Assembly: GCA_041493035.1 (NCBI GenBank)
Contig: JBGPYB010000015.1
Coordinates: 1 to 45,124, forward strand
DNA: 45,124 nucleotides
Reading direction: 5' to 3'
Origin: JBGPYB01 sp041493035
Lineage (GTDB): Bacteria > Acidobacteriota > Vicinamibacteria > Fen-336
Shown here piece by piece: positions 8,074-16,742 of this stretch (its first letter is position 1; every line of letters begins with the position of its first letter). The notes beneath the pieces were generated by a model. The model had not been told where the DNA came from. It did no database searches and was given only the letters and a program-made list of their open reading frames with translations. A program made the position numbers and the translations under genes.

Positions 8074-9084
8074 ATGGCAATCCGTGTAGGAATCAACGGC
8101 TTCGGCCGTATCGGGCGGAACATCTTGCGCGCCGCACTTCACGACAAGGAACTGGACTTCGTGGCGGTGAACGACATCACGAGCGCGAACACCCTGGCTC
8201 ACCTGTTGAAGTACGACTCGATCCTCGGGAACCTTCCCGACGAGGTCAAGGTCGTCGGGGACGAAATCCACGTGGCAGGGCGCAAGATCAAGGTCCTGGC
8301 CATGAAGGATCCCGCGCTGCTCCCTTGGAAGGATCTCAAGGTCGACTACGTCGTCGAGTCCACCGGGCTCTTCACCGACGCCGAAAAGGCCAAGGCGCAC
8401 ATCGCCGCGGGAGCCAAGAAGGTCATCATCTCCGCCCCCGCCAAGGGTGAAGACCTCACCATCGTGATGGGCGTGAACAACGACAAGTACGATCCCAAGA
8501 AGCACAACGTCGTGTCGAACGCCTCCTGCACGACCAACTGCCTGGCCCCCGTGGGCAAAGTGCTGGTCGACACCTTCGGGATCGTCAAGGGACAGATGAC
8601 GACGATCCATTCCTACACCAACGACCAGAAGATCCTCGACCTTCCCCACTCGGACCTCAGACGGGCGCGGGCCGCGGCGGTGTCGATGATCCCCACGTCC
8701 ACAGGGGCAGCCAAGGCGATCTACCTCGCGGTGCCGGAGCTGAAGGGGAAGCTGGACGGCGTCGCCATCCGCGTTCCCACGCCCAACGTCTCCGTGGTGG
8801 ATCTGACGGTGCTCCTCGAAAAGCCCGCCACGGCCGCCGAAATCAACGCGGCCCTGAAGAAGGCCGCCGACGGACCGATGAAAGGTGTTCTCGCCGTCAC
8901 CGACGAGGAGTTGGTCTCGGTGGACTTCCGGGGCAACCCGCACTCGTCGATCGTGGATGCGCCGCTCACCAAGGTCGTCGAAGGAAATCTGGCGAAGATC
9001 TTCTCGTGGTACGACAACGAGTGGGGCTTCTCCTGCCGAGTCGGCGATCTCCTCCGCTTCATGTCCAAGAAGGACGCGGCCTAA
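8074..9084 (+). CDS. gapA: Glyceraldehyde-3-phosphate dehydrogenase
   Basis: A 336-residue glycolytic GAPDH, converting glyceraldehyde-3-phosphate and phosphate to 1,3-bisphosphoglycerate with NAD reduction. It has the Rossmann start VGINGFGRIGRN, the catalytic motif SNASCTTNCLAP (C152), the catalytic His in TTIHSYTNDQ, and the C-terminal WYDNEWGFS. Asp33 in VAVND, at the end of the second strand, favours NAD over NADP. A GAGGAG ribosome site lies 7 nt before the ATG. It is first in a gapA-pgk-tpiA cluster. The 41-bp gap to the divergent OPT gene must hold both promoters. Confidence 0.98.
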   Translation: MAIRVGINGFGRIGRNILRAALHDKELDFVAVNDITSANTLAHLLKYDSILGNLPDEVKVVGDEIHVAGRKIKVLAMKDPALLPWKDLKVDYVVESTGLFTDAEKAKAHIAAGAKKVIISAPAKGEDLTIVMGVNNDKYDPKKHNVVSNASCTTNCLAPVGKVLVDTFGIVKGQMTTIHSYTNDQKILDLPHSDLRRARAAAVSMIPTSTGAAKAIYLAVPELKGKLDGVAIRVPTPNVSVVDLTVLLEKPATAAEINAALKKAADGPMKGVLAVTDEELVSVDFRGNPHSSIVDAPLTKVVEGNLAKIFSWYDNEWGFSCRVGDLLRFMSKKDAA

Positions 9085-9105
9085 GAAACAACCCAGCCAA
9101 AGAGC

Positions 9106-9154
9106 CCACGGAGATCGCGAAGAGGTCTCCTCCCAGAGCGCTCCCTCTCCGTGG
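9106..9154 (+). repeat. Inverted repeat in the gapA-pgk spacer
   Basis: CCACGGAG (9106-9113) and CTCCGTGG (9147-9154) are perfect 8-bp inverted arms enclosing 33 nt. Inside is a smaller possible hairpin, GAGG-TCT-CCTC. In RNA this would be a branched stem just upstream of the pgk ribosome site. It has no T tract, so RNA processing or stability control is likelier than termination. The role is inferred. Confidence 0.35.
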
Positions 9155-9183
9155 CCTCGCGGCTGCCTTTGCGTGAGGAATCC

Positions 9184-10368
9184 ATGCCGAAGCTGACCAT
9201 CCGTGACCTGAAGGACCTGAAGGGAACCCGGATCTTCCTCCGCGTGGACTACAACGTCCCGATCAAGGACGAGACGATCGCCGACGACACTCGCATCCGC
9301 GCTTCGCTTCCGACCCTCCAGCACCTGCTGAAGGGGGGCGCGCGCCTCGCCCTGGCGTCCCACCTCGGCCGGCCCAAGAAGGGCCCCGCGCCGGAGTTCA
9401 GCCTCAAACCCGTGGCGGCTCGCTTGTCGGAGCTGCTCGGTCAGCCGGTGACGATGGCCTCCGATTGCGTTGGCGAAGGCGTGCGTGGGGCCGTGGCGGG
9501 GCTCGCCGAAGGCTCCGTGCTCCTTCTCGAGAACGTCCGGTTCCACGCCGAGGAAGAGAAGAACGATCCGGCCTTTGCCAAGCAGCTCATCGAGGACACC
9601 GGCTCGATCGTCTTCGTGAACGATGCATTTGGAAGCGCACACCGGGCCCATGCCTCCACCGAAGGGGTGTCCCACTACGTGAAGACCTCGGTCGCGGGCC
9701 TGCTGATGGAGAAGGAGCTGCGTTACCTGGGGCTAGCCCTCGACGCGCCGGAACGCCCCTTCGTCGCGATCATCGGCGGGGCCAAGGTCTCCGACAAGAT
9801 CCAGGTGATCGAGAGCCTGCTCCCGCGCGTGGACGCGCTCCTCATCGGGGGCGGGATGGCCTACACCTTCTTCCGCGCGCAAGGCCTCGGAACGGCGAAG
9901 AGCCTGGTCGAGGAGGACAAGCTCGGCCTCGCGAAAGAGCTGCTGGCCAAGGCCAATGGGAAGATCCAGCTTCCGACCGATCATGTCGTCGCGGCGGAGT
10001 TCAAAGTCGACGCGGCGACGAAGACCCTCCCTGTGTCGGAGATCCCGGACGGGTGGATGGGGCTCGACGTGGGTCCGGCGACCGCGAAGTCCTTCACCGC
10101 CGTCGTCGCAAAAGCGAAGATCGTCCTCTGGAACGGCCCGATGGGCGTCTTCGAGATGAAGCCCTTCGCCGCGGGGACCCTCGCGGTCGCCAAGGCGCTC
10201 GCCGACAGCCGAGGGACGACGATCGTCGGAGGCGGCGACAGCGTCGCGGCAATCACGCAGATGGGACTCGCCGACAAGATCACCCACATCTCCACCGGTG
10301 GGGGCGCATCCCTCGAATTCCTGGCGGGCGACCCTCTTCCCGGCGTCGCCTGCCTCCAGGAGTCCTGA
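9184..10368 (+). CDS. pgk: Phosphoglycerate kinase
   Basis: A 394-residue cytoplasmic kinase that makes ATP from 1,3-bisphosphoglycerate. The N-terminal substrate-binding motif reads FLRVDYNVP, with Tyr replacing the more usual Phe. ALASHLGRPKKG, LLENVRFHAEEEKND and the C-terminal nucleotide loop GGGDSVAAI are all present. The start is the ATG at 9184, behind a GTGAGGA ribosome site; an in-frame ATG 33 nt earlier would add residues not seen in the family. It is followed 3 nt later by tpiA. Length is normal. Confidence 0.98.
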   Translation: MPKLTIRDLKDLKGTRIFLRVDYNVPIKDETIADDTRIRASLPTLQHLLKGGARLALASHLGRPKKGPAPEFSLKPVAARLSELLGQPVTMASDCVGEGVRGAVAGLAEGSVLLLENVRFHAEEEKNDPAFAKQLIEDTGSIVFVNDAFGSAHRAHASTEGVSHYVKTSVAGLLMEKELRYLGLALDAPERPFVAIIGGAKVSDKIQVIESLLPRVDALLIGGGMAYTFFRAQGLGTAKSLVEEDKLGLAKELLAKANGKIQLPTDHVVAAEFKVDAATKTLPVSEIPDGWMGLDVGPATAKSFTAVVAKAKIVLWNGPMGVFEMKPFAAGTLAVAKALADSRGTTIVGGGDSVAAITQMGLADKITHISTGGGASLEFLAGDPLPGVACLQES

Positions 10369-10371
10369 GCC

Positions 10372-11133
10372 ATGACCACGACTCGCCGACCGGTTCTCGC
10401 GGGCAACTGGAAGATGTACAAGCCCCACGCCCAGGCCGCCCAGCTCGCCTTCGAGCTGCGTAAAGGGACAGGCGACTCGCTGGCCTCGCGCGACGTCGTC
10501 GTCGCCCCGCCCTTCACGTCGATCCCCGCCGTCGCCGAGGCTCTCCGGGGCAGCGGCATCGGGCTGGCCGGCCAGAACATGCACCCCGCGGCGGAGGGAG
10601 CCTTCACCGGCGAAATCTCTCCGGTCATGCTCCGGGAGATAGGTTGCTCCCACGTGATCCTGGGGCACTCGGAGCGCCGCCAGTTCTTCGGCGAGACCGA
10701 CGATGGGGTGGCCCGCAAGACGGCCGCGGCGCTGGCCCATGGCCTGGTGCCGATCGTCTGCGTCGGGGAGACGCTCGCGGAGCGAGAGACGAACAAGACG
10801 ACGGAAGTGGTCGGGCGCCAGATCGACGGCGCACTCGGGCGAATCGAGGCGGGGTCGGTGGGGGTACTGCTCGTCGCCTACGAGCCCGTGTGGGCCATCG
10901 GCACGGGGAAGGTGGCGACTCCGGCCCAGGCCCAGGAGGTCCACGCGTTCATTCGGCAGCGCGTCGGCGCCTCCCACGGCCCGGAAGCCGCCGACACGCT
11001 TCGCATTCTCTACGGCGGCAGCGTGAAGCCCGACAACATCGCCACCCTCATGTCGGAGAGCGACATCGACGGAGCCCTCGTCGGCGGTGCGTCGCTTACC
11101 GCCGACTCGTTCCTGAAGATCGTCCGCTACTGA
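10372..11133 (+). CDS. tpiA: Triosephosphate isomerase
   Basis: A 253-residue TIM-barrel enzyme interconverting glyceraldehyde-3-phosphate and dihydroxyacetone phosphate. The active-site residues are visible: AGNWKMYK (Asn/Lys), ILGHSERRQ (electrophilic His) and AYEPVWAIGTG (catalytic Glu and loop 6). The phosphate-binding ILYGGSVKP and GALVGGASL motifs close the barrel. It starts 3 nt after pgk, so the two are almost certainly co-transcribed. Its end overlaps the convergent CsgG-like gene by 7 bp. Confidence 0.98.
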   Translation: MTTTRRPVLAGNWKMYKPHAQAAQLAFELRKGTGDSLASRDVVVAPPFTSIPAVAEALRGSGIGLAGQNMHPAAEGAFTGEISPVMLREIGCSHVILGHSERRQFFGETDDGVARKTAAALAHGLVPIVCVGETLAERETNKTTEVVGRQIDGALGRIEAGSVGVLLVAYEPVWAIGTGKVATPAQAQEVHAFIRQRVGASHGPEAADTLRILYGGSVKPDNIATLMSESDIDGALVGGASLTADSFLKIVRY

Positions 11134-11819
11134 GAGGAGGCCTGCGAGAGCTTCTCGAGGAGCCCCTTCACCACCGCGGTCGTCGCGATGTCCTGGGCTT
11201 CGGAGAGGGCCAGGTTCTCGCCTCCCTGGGAACCGGTGGCCGCGGCGCCTCCCGCCATCCCCTTGGCCGCGGCGACGGTCACGCCGCCCCCCTTCTTGGA
11301 GAAGCCGTGGCCCTGAGCGGACACCACGATCTCGCCGGTGGTCGTGTCGATGAGGCGAGCGGTCAGCTCCACCTCGGTCTTCGCCTTCTTGAAACCGAGC
11401 ATCCCGATGGGTCCGAGAGCGGCGCCCATGGCTCCCGCCCCGTAGTTCTTGGTCTCGCTTCCGAACTTGGTGATGGATCCCGCGACGATGTAGCGGACGC
11501 CGAGGACCTTCCCGAGCTTGGCCGATTCGGCGGCGCTCGGCGCGGCACGGTCGGTGTGGGCGAAGTCCTGCTCGGCCAGGACGGTGTCGATCTTCTGGCG
11601 CTCGATCACGCTGACGGTCCCGTCGTTGACGAGGCGATCCACGATCTGGTCGGCGACGCCCTTGCCGATGTCCTGGTCTCCCCACCACCTGTTCGTGATG
11701 GTGCCGAAGTCGAAGCTCATCACGGCGACCCGCGTCCGCTTCGGCGCGGCCTGGGGAGCCTGGGCCGCCGCCGGAACGGCCAGCATCGCGGCAAAGCCCG
11801 TAACCCACAGAACCTTCAT
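11127..11819 (-). CDS. Exported CsgG/HfaB-family protein
   Basis: A 230-residue exported protein with a Sec signal (MKVLWVTGFAAMLAVPAAAQA, likely cut near residue 20). The mature part opens with the CsgG-type strand RVAVMSFDFGTI, then an Asp/Gly helix region, the ERQKIDTVLAEQ segment and GVRYIVAGSITKFG. These match the CsgG/curli-transport-like periplasmic fold found in many envelope proteins. No lipobox Cys is present, unlike true CsgG. There are no curli genes nearby, so a secretion role should not be assumed. A strong GGAGGAGG site precedes the start. It lies inside the glycolysis-secG block on the opposite strand. Confidence 0.75.
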   Translation of the reverse strand: MKVLWVTGFAAMLAVPAAAQAPQAAPKRTRVAVMSFDFGTITNRWWGDQDIGKGVADQIVDRLVNDGTVSVIERQKIDTVLAEQDFAHTDRAAPSAAESAKLGKVLGVRYIVAGSITKFGSETKNYGAGAMGAALGPIGMLGFKKAKTEVELTARLIDTTTGEIVVSAQGHGFSKKGGGVTVAAAKGMAGGAAATGSQGGENLALSEAQDIATTAVVKGLLEKLSQASSQ

Positions 11820-11909
11820 CGCTTCCTCCTCCAGGCTCGCCTCTTGGGCTCGCCCCTACGAAGTGAGACGCGGAAACCGAGGACGAATCACCTCAGGCGT
11901 CCTCCGTGT

Positions 11910-11915
11910 ATAATC
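11910..11915 (+). promoter_or_regulatory. -10 element upstream of secG
   Basis: A perfect TATAAT hexamer lies 48 nt before the secG ATG in the gap between divergent csgG-like and secG genes. It implies a transcript start near 11922. No clear TTGACA-like -35 is visible 17 bp upstream. This indicates that secG has its own promoter. Confidence 0.5.
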
Positions 11916-11962
11916 GGGGTTTCCGACAGGCCGCGGTGGCCGGTCCCGGAGCAAGAACGTCC

Positions 11963-12325
11963 ATGACCTTCGCATACTACCTCGTCGTGACCCTCCACAT
12001 CATCGCCTGCCTCTTCTTGATCGCCGTCGTGTTGCTCCAGCAGGGGAAGGGCCAGGACCTGGCCAGCGCCTTCGGGGGCGGCGGGACCCAGACAGCCTTC
12101 GGCCCGCGCGGCTCCGCCAACGTCCTGTCACGAGCGACGACGATCCTGGCGGGCGTCTTCATGGTGACGAGCCTGGCGCTCTCGATCCTGAGGCCCCAGT
12201 CCAGCTCGGTGCTGGACAAGATTCCCGCGGCCGCGCCCTCCCCTGTGGCCTCAGCGGCTCCTGCGACGACATCCTCGACCACACCGTCCGCGCCCACGCC
12301 GAGCGCGTCTCCCGCGGCTCAGTAA
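11963..12325 (+). CDS. secG: Preprotein translocase subunit SecG
   Basis: A 120-residue SecG, the small accessory subunit of the SecYEG channel. It has the two expected membrane segments (about residues 2-23 and 56-76) separated by the cytoplasmic QQGKGQDLASAFGGGGTQTAFGPRG loop that defines the family. The C-terminus is an Ala/Pro/Ser/Thr-rich tail of about 40 residues. An open frame reaches 11906, but the ATG at 11963 gives the family's N-terminus. Downstream of gapA-pgk-tpiA is a common position for secG in bacteria. Confidence 0.95.
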   Translation: MTFAYYLVVTLHIIACLFLIAVVLLQQGKGQDLASAFGGGGTQTAFGPRGSANVLSRATTILAGVFMVTSLALSILRPQSSSVLDKIPAAAPSPVASAAPATTSSTTPSAPTPSASPAAQ

Positions 12326-12342
12326 CGCCGCCGCGCCGTTCG

Positions 12343-12370
12343 CCCCTCAGATCAGCGCGAGGCTGAGGGG
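12343..12370. terminator. Hairpin between convergent secG and VWFA genes
   Basis: CCCCTCAG (12343-12350) and CTGAGGGG (12363-12370) are perfect 8-bp arms with a 12-nt loop. The stem covers the stop codon of the minus-strand gene and lies 17 bp after the secG stop. It could serve both strands, but there is no T run on either side, so intrinsic termination is uncertain. Confidence 0.35.
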
Positions 12371-14469
12371 GCGGGCGTCGGCGCGACGAGAGTGAAGGCC
12401 TCGCGAACCTCGAGCGTCTTGCCCGCCACCTCGTCCTTGAGGGCGAGCACGAACTCGTAGTCTCCTGGCGGGAATGCGTCGAGTTTGTTCCCGACCATGC
12501 GCGACAGCTGGCCGAGAGACGTGGAAACGATCAGGGATGGCTGCATCTCGGCGCGCACCACGCCGTCGCTGTCCCGAATCTGGTATCCAGCCGTCACCTT
12601 CGGCATTCCGCTTGCTTTGTCCTTGGCGGCCCCGAAGACGTAGAACTGGCCGAAGAGCGTCGCTCCCGTCCCCGTCTCAAAGGTACGGCGAGCCAGCATC
12701 GTGGGCGGGGGAATCCCCTTTCCCTCGGGGTTCGCCTGGAGCGTGTCGAAAAGCTTGATGCTCGAGGTCCGGAACTGCGCCAGATCGGGAACCTCGAAGT
12801 CGTGGGTCAGCGTGCCGATGCGTCCTGTGTTCTTGTCGCGGACGACGATCTTGGCCTGGTACCCACCGGGCGCCAGCTCGAAGTCACGCGGAATCGCAAA
12901 CCAGCTCTTCAGGAACTTGTCCCGCGTGGACGGCAGGAGCTTCAGGTCGACCTTCTGGTCGTACCGGAAGTATTCGCCGCTCTCCCGATGGGCCGTGACG
13001 AGGAGAAACTCGAGGCTATCGACGAGGCGCCCCTCCTGCTCGTGGAAGCCGAGGCCCTTGATGTCCACCTCGGTGACCACGGCCGTGTTGGCCTTCCCGA
13101 GGATCGTCTCATCGAAGACATAGGCCGACATCCGAAGGGGGATCTGGCTCATCTCGTACGGCGAGTCCAAAGCTTGCTGGATCTCGGGGTCGACGCCCGT
13201 GGGTTTCTTGGGAGGAGCCTTCCCCTCGAGGGGAGCGTAGTAGCCCTTGCGGGCACGAACCTCGATCCCCTTCCGGGCCAGTCGGACCTCGATCTTGCGG
13301 AAGCGGCCATCCTGCTTGGTGTTGGTCGGGGTGTAGCCGAGGAGGTAGTAGGTCTGCGATTCGAGGGCGATCCTCTGGATCCCGCGGGTGAGGTCGTTGG
13401 TGTTGCGCACCACGAATCCGCCGCTGTCGGAGGCCAGAGAGTCGCTGCCGTCGGCGGCCAAGGAGTTGTCGAGAAGGGCCGACCCCACGTCCTGGTCGGC
13501 GAGGGCGTTCCCGAACTCGGCGCTCATGAACTCCGACATCCCCGAAAGACCCCCCGACTGGACCGAGTAGATTGCCGCGTTGGCGCGACGGGAGGCCTGG
13601 ACGACGCTCTTGAACTCGTCGAGGTTGGGGTCGTAGATGAAGCCATCGGAGACCAGGATGACGGCCTTCCGCCCTTTGCTCGAGGCCAGAGAGCCGAGGA
13701 CGCGCTCCAGCAGGCCCAGGGTGATCCGGTTCTTCGAAACAGCCTGGAAGTAGACGTCGGTGGCCTTGCCTCGAACCAGCGGATCCCCCAGGGAGTCGCT
13801 ACCGCCCGGGCGCTGGCTTTGGCCCTGGCCTTGCGTGCCGCTGATGCCGAGGTTCTGGTAGCGCCGGCTCACCCGAGCGGTCACGTCGGGATCGCTGTAG
13901 ACCTGGATCCTCATCGCCTCGTAGTCGCTCATGCGGTCCTGGGACGAGTCGGGGATGTTGCGCCCTTCGAGGCGCTTCAGGAGCGCGATCAGCTCGTCGC
14001 GCCCCGCTTCCATCCGGGCGCTCCACCAGGCGGTTCCCCCGGTCGCCACCAGCGTCACGCGATCGCCCTCGCGGACGCCGCTCTTGAGGAACTCGGCGAT
14101 GGCCTTCTTGGCCGGGATGGCGTTGAAGCGGGTCATGTGGATGTCGTCGAAGACCACGACGAAGGTGCGTCCGGTGCGCGTGGCGGCGTCGGTGTTGCTC
14201 GAGACCCTGGGCCTGGGAGGCGGCGTCGCTGCGGGGGTGGTCGGAAGCTGAACGGCCTCGAAGTTGACGACGGCCTGCGGCACGCCGTCCTCCAGGACCG
14301 CGAAATCCGCGGCCGTCAGGCCGGTGATGGGGTTTCCCTTCTTGTCGGTCACGACGGCGTCGACAGTCACCTGCTCGATTTGCGCCGGGAACTTGGGCGT
14401 CTCCTGAGGCTCCTGGGCTACGGTCACCGCGGGAAGAGCCAGGAGAAGGCCGGCGATAAGACGCTTCAT
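12352..14469 (-). CDS. Exported VWFA-related protein (acidobacterial type)
   Basis: A 705-residue exported protein. The Sec signal is MKRLIAGLLLALPAVTVAQ; an AGGAGAG ribosome site precedes this ATG, whereas the open frame 25 codons longer has none. After it comes the VTVDAVVTDKKGNPITGLTAADFAVLEDG strand, the usual opening of the VWFA-related family so common in Acidobacteriota. The von Willebrand A-like domain covers about residues 100-370, including FVVVFDDIHMT and AVILVSDGF. The canonical metal-ion site DxSxS is absent, reading DDIHM. YYLLGYTPTN and GIEVRARKGYYAP close the conserved core, and about 270 further residues of unknown fold follow. Its function is unknown; adhesion or complex assembly are family-level guesses. 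A smaller paralogue lies at 43316. Confidence 0.85.
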   Translation of the reverse strand: MKRLIAGLLLALPAVTVAQEPQETPKFPAQIEQVTVDAVVTDKKGNPITGLTAADFAVLEDGVPQAVVNFEAVQLPTTPAATPPPRPRVSSNTDAATRTGRTFVVVFDDIHMTRFNAIPAKKAIAEFLKSGVREGDRVTLVATGGTAWWSARMEAGRDELIALLKRLEGRNIPDSSQDRMSDYEAMRIQVYSDPDVTARVSRRYQNLGISGTQGQGQSQRPGGSDSLGDPLVRGKATDVYFQAVSKNRITLGLLERVLGSLASSKGRKAVILVSDGFIYDPNLDEFKSVVQASRRANAAIYSVQSGGLSGMSEFMSAEFGNALADQDVGSALLDNSLAADGSDSLASDSGGFVVRNTNDLTRGIQRIALESQTYYLLGYTPTNTKQDGRFRKIEVRLARKGIEVRARKGYYAPLEGKAPPKKPTGVDPEIQQALDSPYEMSQIPLRMSAYVFDETILGKANTAVVTEVDIKGLGFHEQEGRLVDSLEFLLVTAHRESGEYFRYDQKVDLKLLPSTRDKFLKSWFAIPRDFELAPGGYQAKIVVRDKNTGRIGTLTHDFEVPDLAQFRTSSIKLFDTLQANPEGKGIPPPTMLARRTFETGTGATLFGQFYVFGAAKDKASGMPKVTAGYQIRDSDGVVRAEMQPSLIVSTSLGQLSRMVGNKLDAFPPGDYEFVLALKDEVAGKTLEVREAFTLVAPTPAPSASR

Positions 14470-14586
14470 GCCGCTTCTCTCCTGAATGAAACCGGTAAAC
14501 ACGACCGACTTTCGATTGTGGTCACAAGCGCCGGGAAAGTCCAACGTTCCGGGGGAAGGGCCAGAGGGCGTGGAAACGGAGACGGG

Positions 14587-14895
14587 TCAGTCGACTTTGA
14601 CCAGAACGTCGCCGGCCTCGACCTTGACGTCGTATCGGGGGACGCGGAACTCGGGGTTGACCATGCTCACCCCGGTGGTGACGTCGTAGGCCCAGGCATG
14701 CCAAGGACAGAGAACGGTCTGGCCGTCGAGCATCCCCTGGCCCAACGGGCCACCTCGATGGATGCAAGTATTGCCGATGGCGTGGAAGGAGCCGGCGACG
14801 TTGAAGAGCGCGACCGGCTTCCCAGAGACGGCGATCTCTTTGCACGCCCCTGGCGCCAGATCCGCAGCGGCGATGACCTTCACGAACTCGGCCAT
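14587..14895 (-). CDS. Rieske [2Fe-2S] ferredoxin
   Basis: A 102-residue soluble Rieske protein. Cluster ligands are in CIHRG (Cys-x-His) and CPWHAW (Cys-x2-His), with the usual intervening GGPLGQGMLDGQ loop. It lacks both a signal peptide and the disulfide cysteines of cytochrome bc1 Rieske proteins. It is therefore of the cytoplasmic NirD/BphA3-like type, which passes electrons to oxygenases or reductases. No oxygenase is adjacent. A GGAG ribosome site precedes the ATG. It lies 30 nt after a gene of unknown function and may be carried on the thiC transcript, so the partner is unclear. Confidence 0.9.
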   Translation of the reverse strand: MAEFVKVIAAADLAPGACKEIAVSGKPVALFNVAGSFHAIGNTCIHRGGPLGQGMLDGQTVLCPWHAWAYDVTTGVSMVNPEFRVPRYDVKVEAGDVLVKVD

Positions 14896-14925
14896 GCAAT
14901 CTCCGTCCGGAAGTTCGGTGAGTCC

Positions 14926-15360
14926 CTACAGCGACTCTAGCGTTTCCTTGACGCGGCCGGTCATCACCTCGAAGACTCGGCGACCCCTCTCCGTCTCCCG
15001 CGAAACCCATTCGGTGTTGGCCAGCGTGACGGGCGACGTGTCGCGCCGGATCTCGGCGAGGAACGGCGCCACTTTGGCAAAGAACAGAAGCCCTTCGCCG
15101 TTGCTTTCCAGGAAGTACTCGGAGTGGACGATCCCGTGCTTCACGATGCCGTAGACCATCTCCCAGAAGGTCCCCACCTGCCGGTAGGCGGCGTTCAGCG
15201 GATGGTCGCCCTTCGCGACGGCCTGAACGTCGGCGTAGTCCTTCGGCCAGAACTTCTGGTTCATGAGGCCGCGGGACTCGCGCATCACGGGCTCGCGCCG
15301 GAGCTCGTAGACGCGGAGGACCAACTCGGCATCGTGGTGGTCGGGTCTCTCTTGGGACAT
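14926..15360 (-). CDS. Protein of unknown function downstream of thiC
   Basis: I do not recognise this 144-residue protein. It is soluble, mostly helical by composition, without a signal peptide, cysteines or an obvious active site. Aromatic-rich stretches (FWPKDYADV, GTFWEMVYGIVKHGIVHSEYFL) suggest a packed helical bundle. The start is supported by a GAGGAG ribosome site. It begins 19 nt after thiC and is followed 30 nt later by the Rieske gene, so the three probably share a transcript controlled by the TPP riboswitch. Nothing in the sequence links it to thiamin chemistry itself. Confidence 0.8.
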   Translation of the reverse strand: MSQERPDHHDAELVLRVYELRREPVMRESRGLMNQKFWPKDYADVQAVAKGDHPLNAAYRQVGTFWEMVYGIVKHGIVHSEYFLESNGEGLLFFAKVAPFLAEIRRDTSPVTLANTEWVSRETERGRRVFEVMTGRVKETLESL

Positions 15361-15379
15361 GGGGCTCCTCAGGATCGGG

Positions 15380-16717
15380 TCAAGGGTGGACGTCGGCGAG
15401 GGGTTCCAGCTTCCCCATCGCGTGGGCGCTCACGTTCATGGAGCAGAACTTCGGCCCGCACATGCTGCAGAAAGCGGCTGTCTTGTACCCCTCGGCGGGC
15501 AGCGTCTCGTCGTGGTAGGACCGTGCGGTCTCGGGGTCGAGGGAAAGCCGGAACTGCTCGTTCCAGTCGAAGGCGAATCGCGCGCGGCTCAAGGCATCGT
15601 CGCGGTCGCGGGCCCCCTTCCGTTGGCGGGCGATGTCCGCCGCGTGGGCCGCGATCTTGTAGGCGATGACGCCCTGCTTCACGTCGTCGGCGTTCGGCAG
15701 GCCGAGATGCTCCTTCGGCGTCACGTAGCAGAGCATCGCCGCGCCGGCGGTGCCGGCCATGGTGGCGCCGATCGCCGACGTGATGTGATCGTAGCCGGGC
15801 GCTATGTCGGTGACGAGCGGGCCCAGGACGTAGAAGGGCGCTTCGTTGCACTCCTCGATCTGCTTCAGGACGTTCATGGCGATCTGGTCGAAGGGGATGT
15901 GCCCCGGCCCCTCGACCATGACCTGGACGTCCTTCTCCCAGGCCTTCCGCGTCAGCTCCCCCAGGGTCTTGAGCTCCGCGAATTGGGCCGCGTCGGACGC
16001 GTCGGCCAGACAGCCGGGGCGCAGGCCGTCGCCGAGGGACAGGGTCACATCGTGCTTGCGAGCGATCTCGAGAATCTTGTCGTAGTGGACGTAGAGGGGG
16101 TTCTGCTTCCGGTGGTGGACCATCCACTGGGCGTGGAGCGCGCCGCCCCGCGAGACGATGCCGGTGATCCTGTGTTGCACAAGGGGCAGGTGCTCGTAGA
16201 GCACGCCGCAGTGAACCGTCATGTAGTCGACGCCCTGCTGCGCCTGGTGCTCGATGTTGTCGATCAGGTCGTCGACCGTCAGGTCCTCGACGCGATTCAC
16301 TTGCTGGACGGCCTGGTAGATCGGCACGGTGCCGATCGGGACGGGCGAGGCCGCGATGATCGCTTCGCGGATCTCGTCGATGCCGCCGCCCGTGGACAGG
16401 TCCATCACCGTGTCGGAGCCGTAGTGGACTGCCATGTGGAGCTTTTGCAGCTCCTTCTCGACGTCGGACTGGACCGACGAGTTCCCGATGTTCGCGTTGA
16501 TCTTGCAGATCGCATTGATGCCGATCCCCATGGGATCCAGGCTCGTGTGATGAACGTTGGCGGGGATCACCATGCGGCCCCGCGCCACCTCGCTGCGGAT
16601 GAACTCCGGTTCCACTTGCTCGCGTTCGGCCACGCGGGCCATTTCCGGGGTGATGACGCCTTTTCGGGCGTGGTGCATCTGCGTGGCGGTTTCACCCGTG
16701 TACGGTGTCCTGTCCAT
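15380..16717 (-). CDS. thiC: Phosphomethylpyrimidine synthase ThiC
   Basis: A 445-residue radical SAM enzyme that rearranges aminoimidazole ribotide into the thiamin pyrimidine. The unusual C-terminal cluster motif CSMCGPKFCSM (Cys-x2-Cys-x4-Cys) is intact. The barrel signatures NINANIGNSS-like (KINANIGNSSV), MDLSTGG, MVEGPGHIP and APGYDHITSAIGA are all present. It is the short bacterial form without the N-terminal extension. The start is the ATG behind an AAAGGAAG site, immediately downstream of a TPP riboswitch; longer in-frame readings run through the riboswitch and into nadA and are not real. Confidence 0.97.
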   Translation of the reverse strand: MDRTPYTGETATQMHHARKGVITPEMARVAEREQVEPEFIRSEVARGRMVIPANVHHTSLDPMGIGINAICKINANIGNSSVQSDVEKELQKLHMAVHYGSDTVMDLSTGGGIDEIREAIIAASPVPIGTVPIYQAVQQVNRVEDLTVDDLIDNIEHQAQQGVDYMTVHCGVLYEHLPLVQHRITGIVSRGGALHAQWMVHHRKQNPLYVHYDKILEIARKHDVTLSLGDGLRPGCLADASDAAQFAELKTLGELTRKAWEKDVQVMVEGPGHIPFDQIAMNVLKQIEECNEAPFYVLGPLVTDIAPGYDHITSAIGATMAGTAGAAMLCYVTPKEHLGLPNADDVKQGVIAYKIAAHAADIARQRKGARDRDDALSRARFAFDWNEQFRLSLDPETARSYHDETLPAEGYKTAAFCSMCGPKFCSMNVSAHAMGKLEPLADVHP

Positions 16718-16742
16718 AACTTCCTTTCCGCGGGCGGGTCGC

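Noticed and set aside
11127..11819. Curli secretion system suggested by the CsgG-like gene
   Set aside because: No csgA, csgB, csgE or csgF-like genes are nearby and the protein lacks a lipobox.
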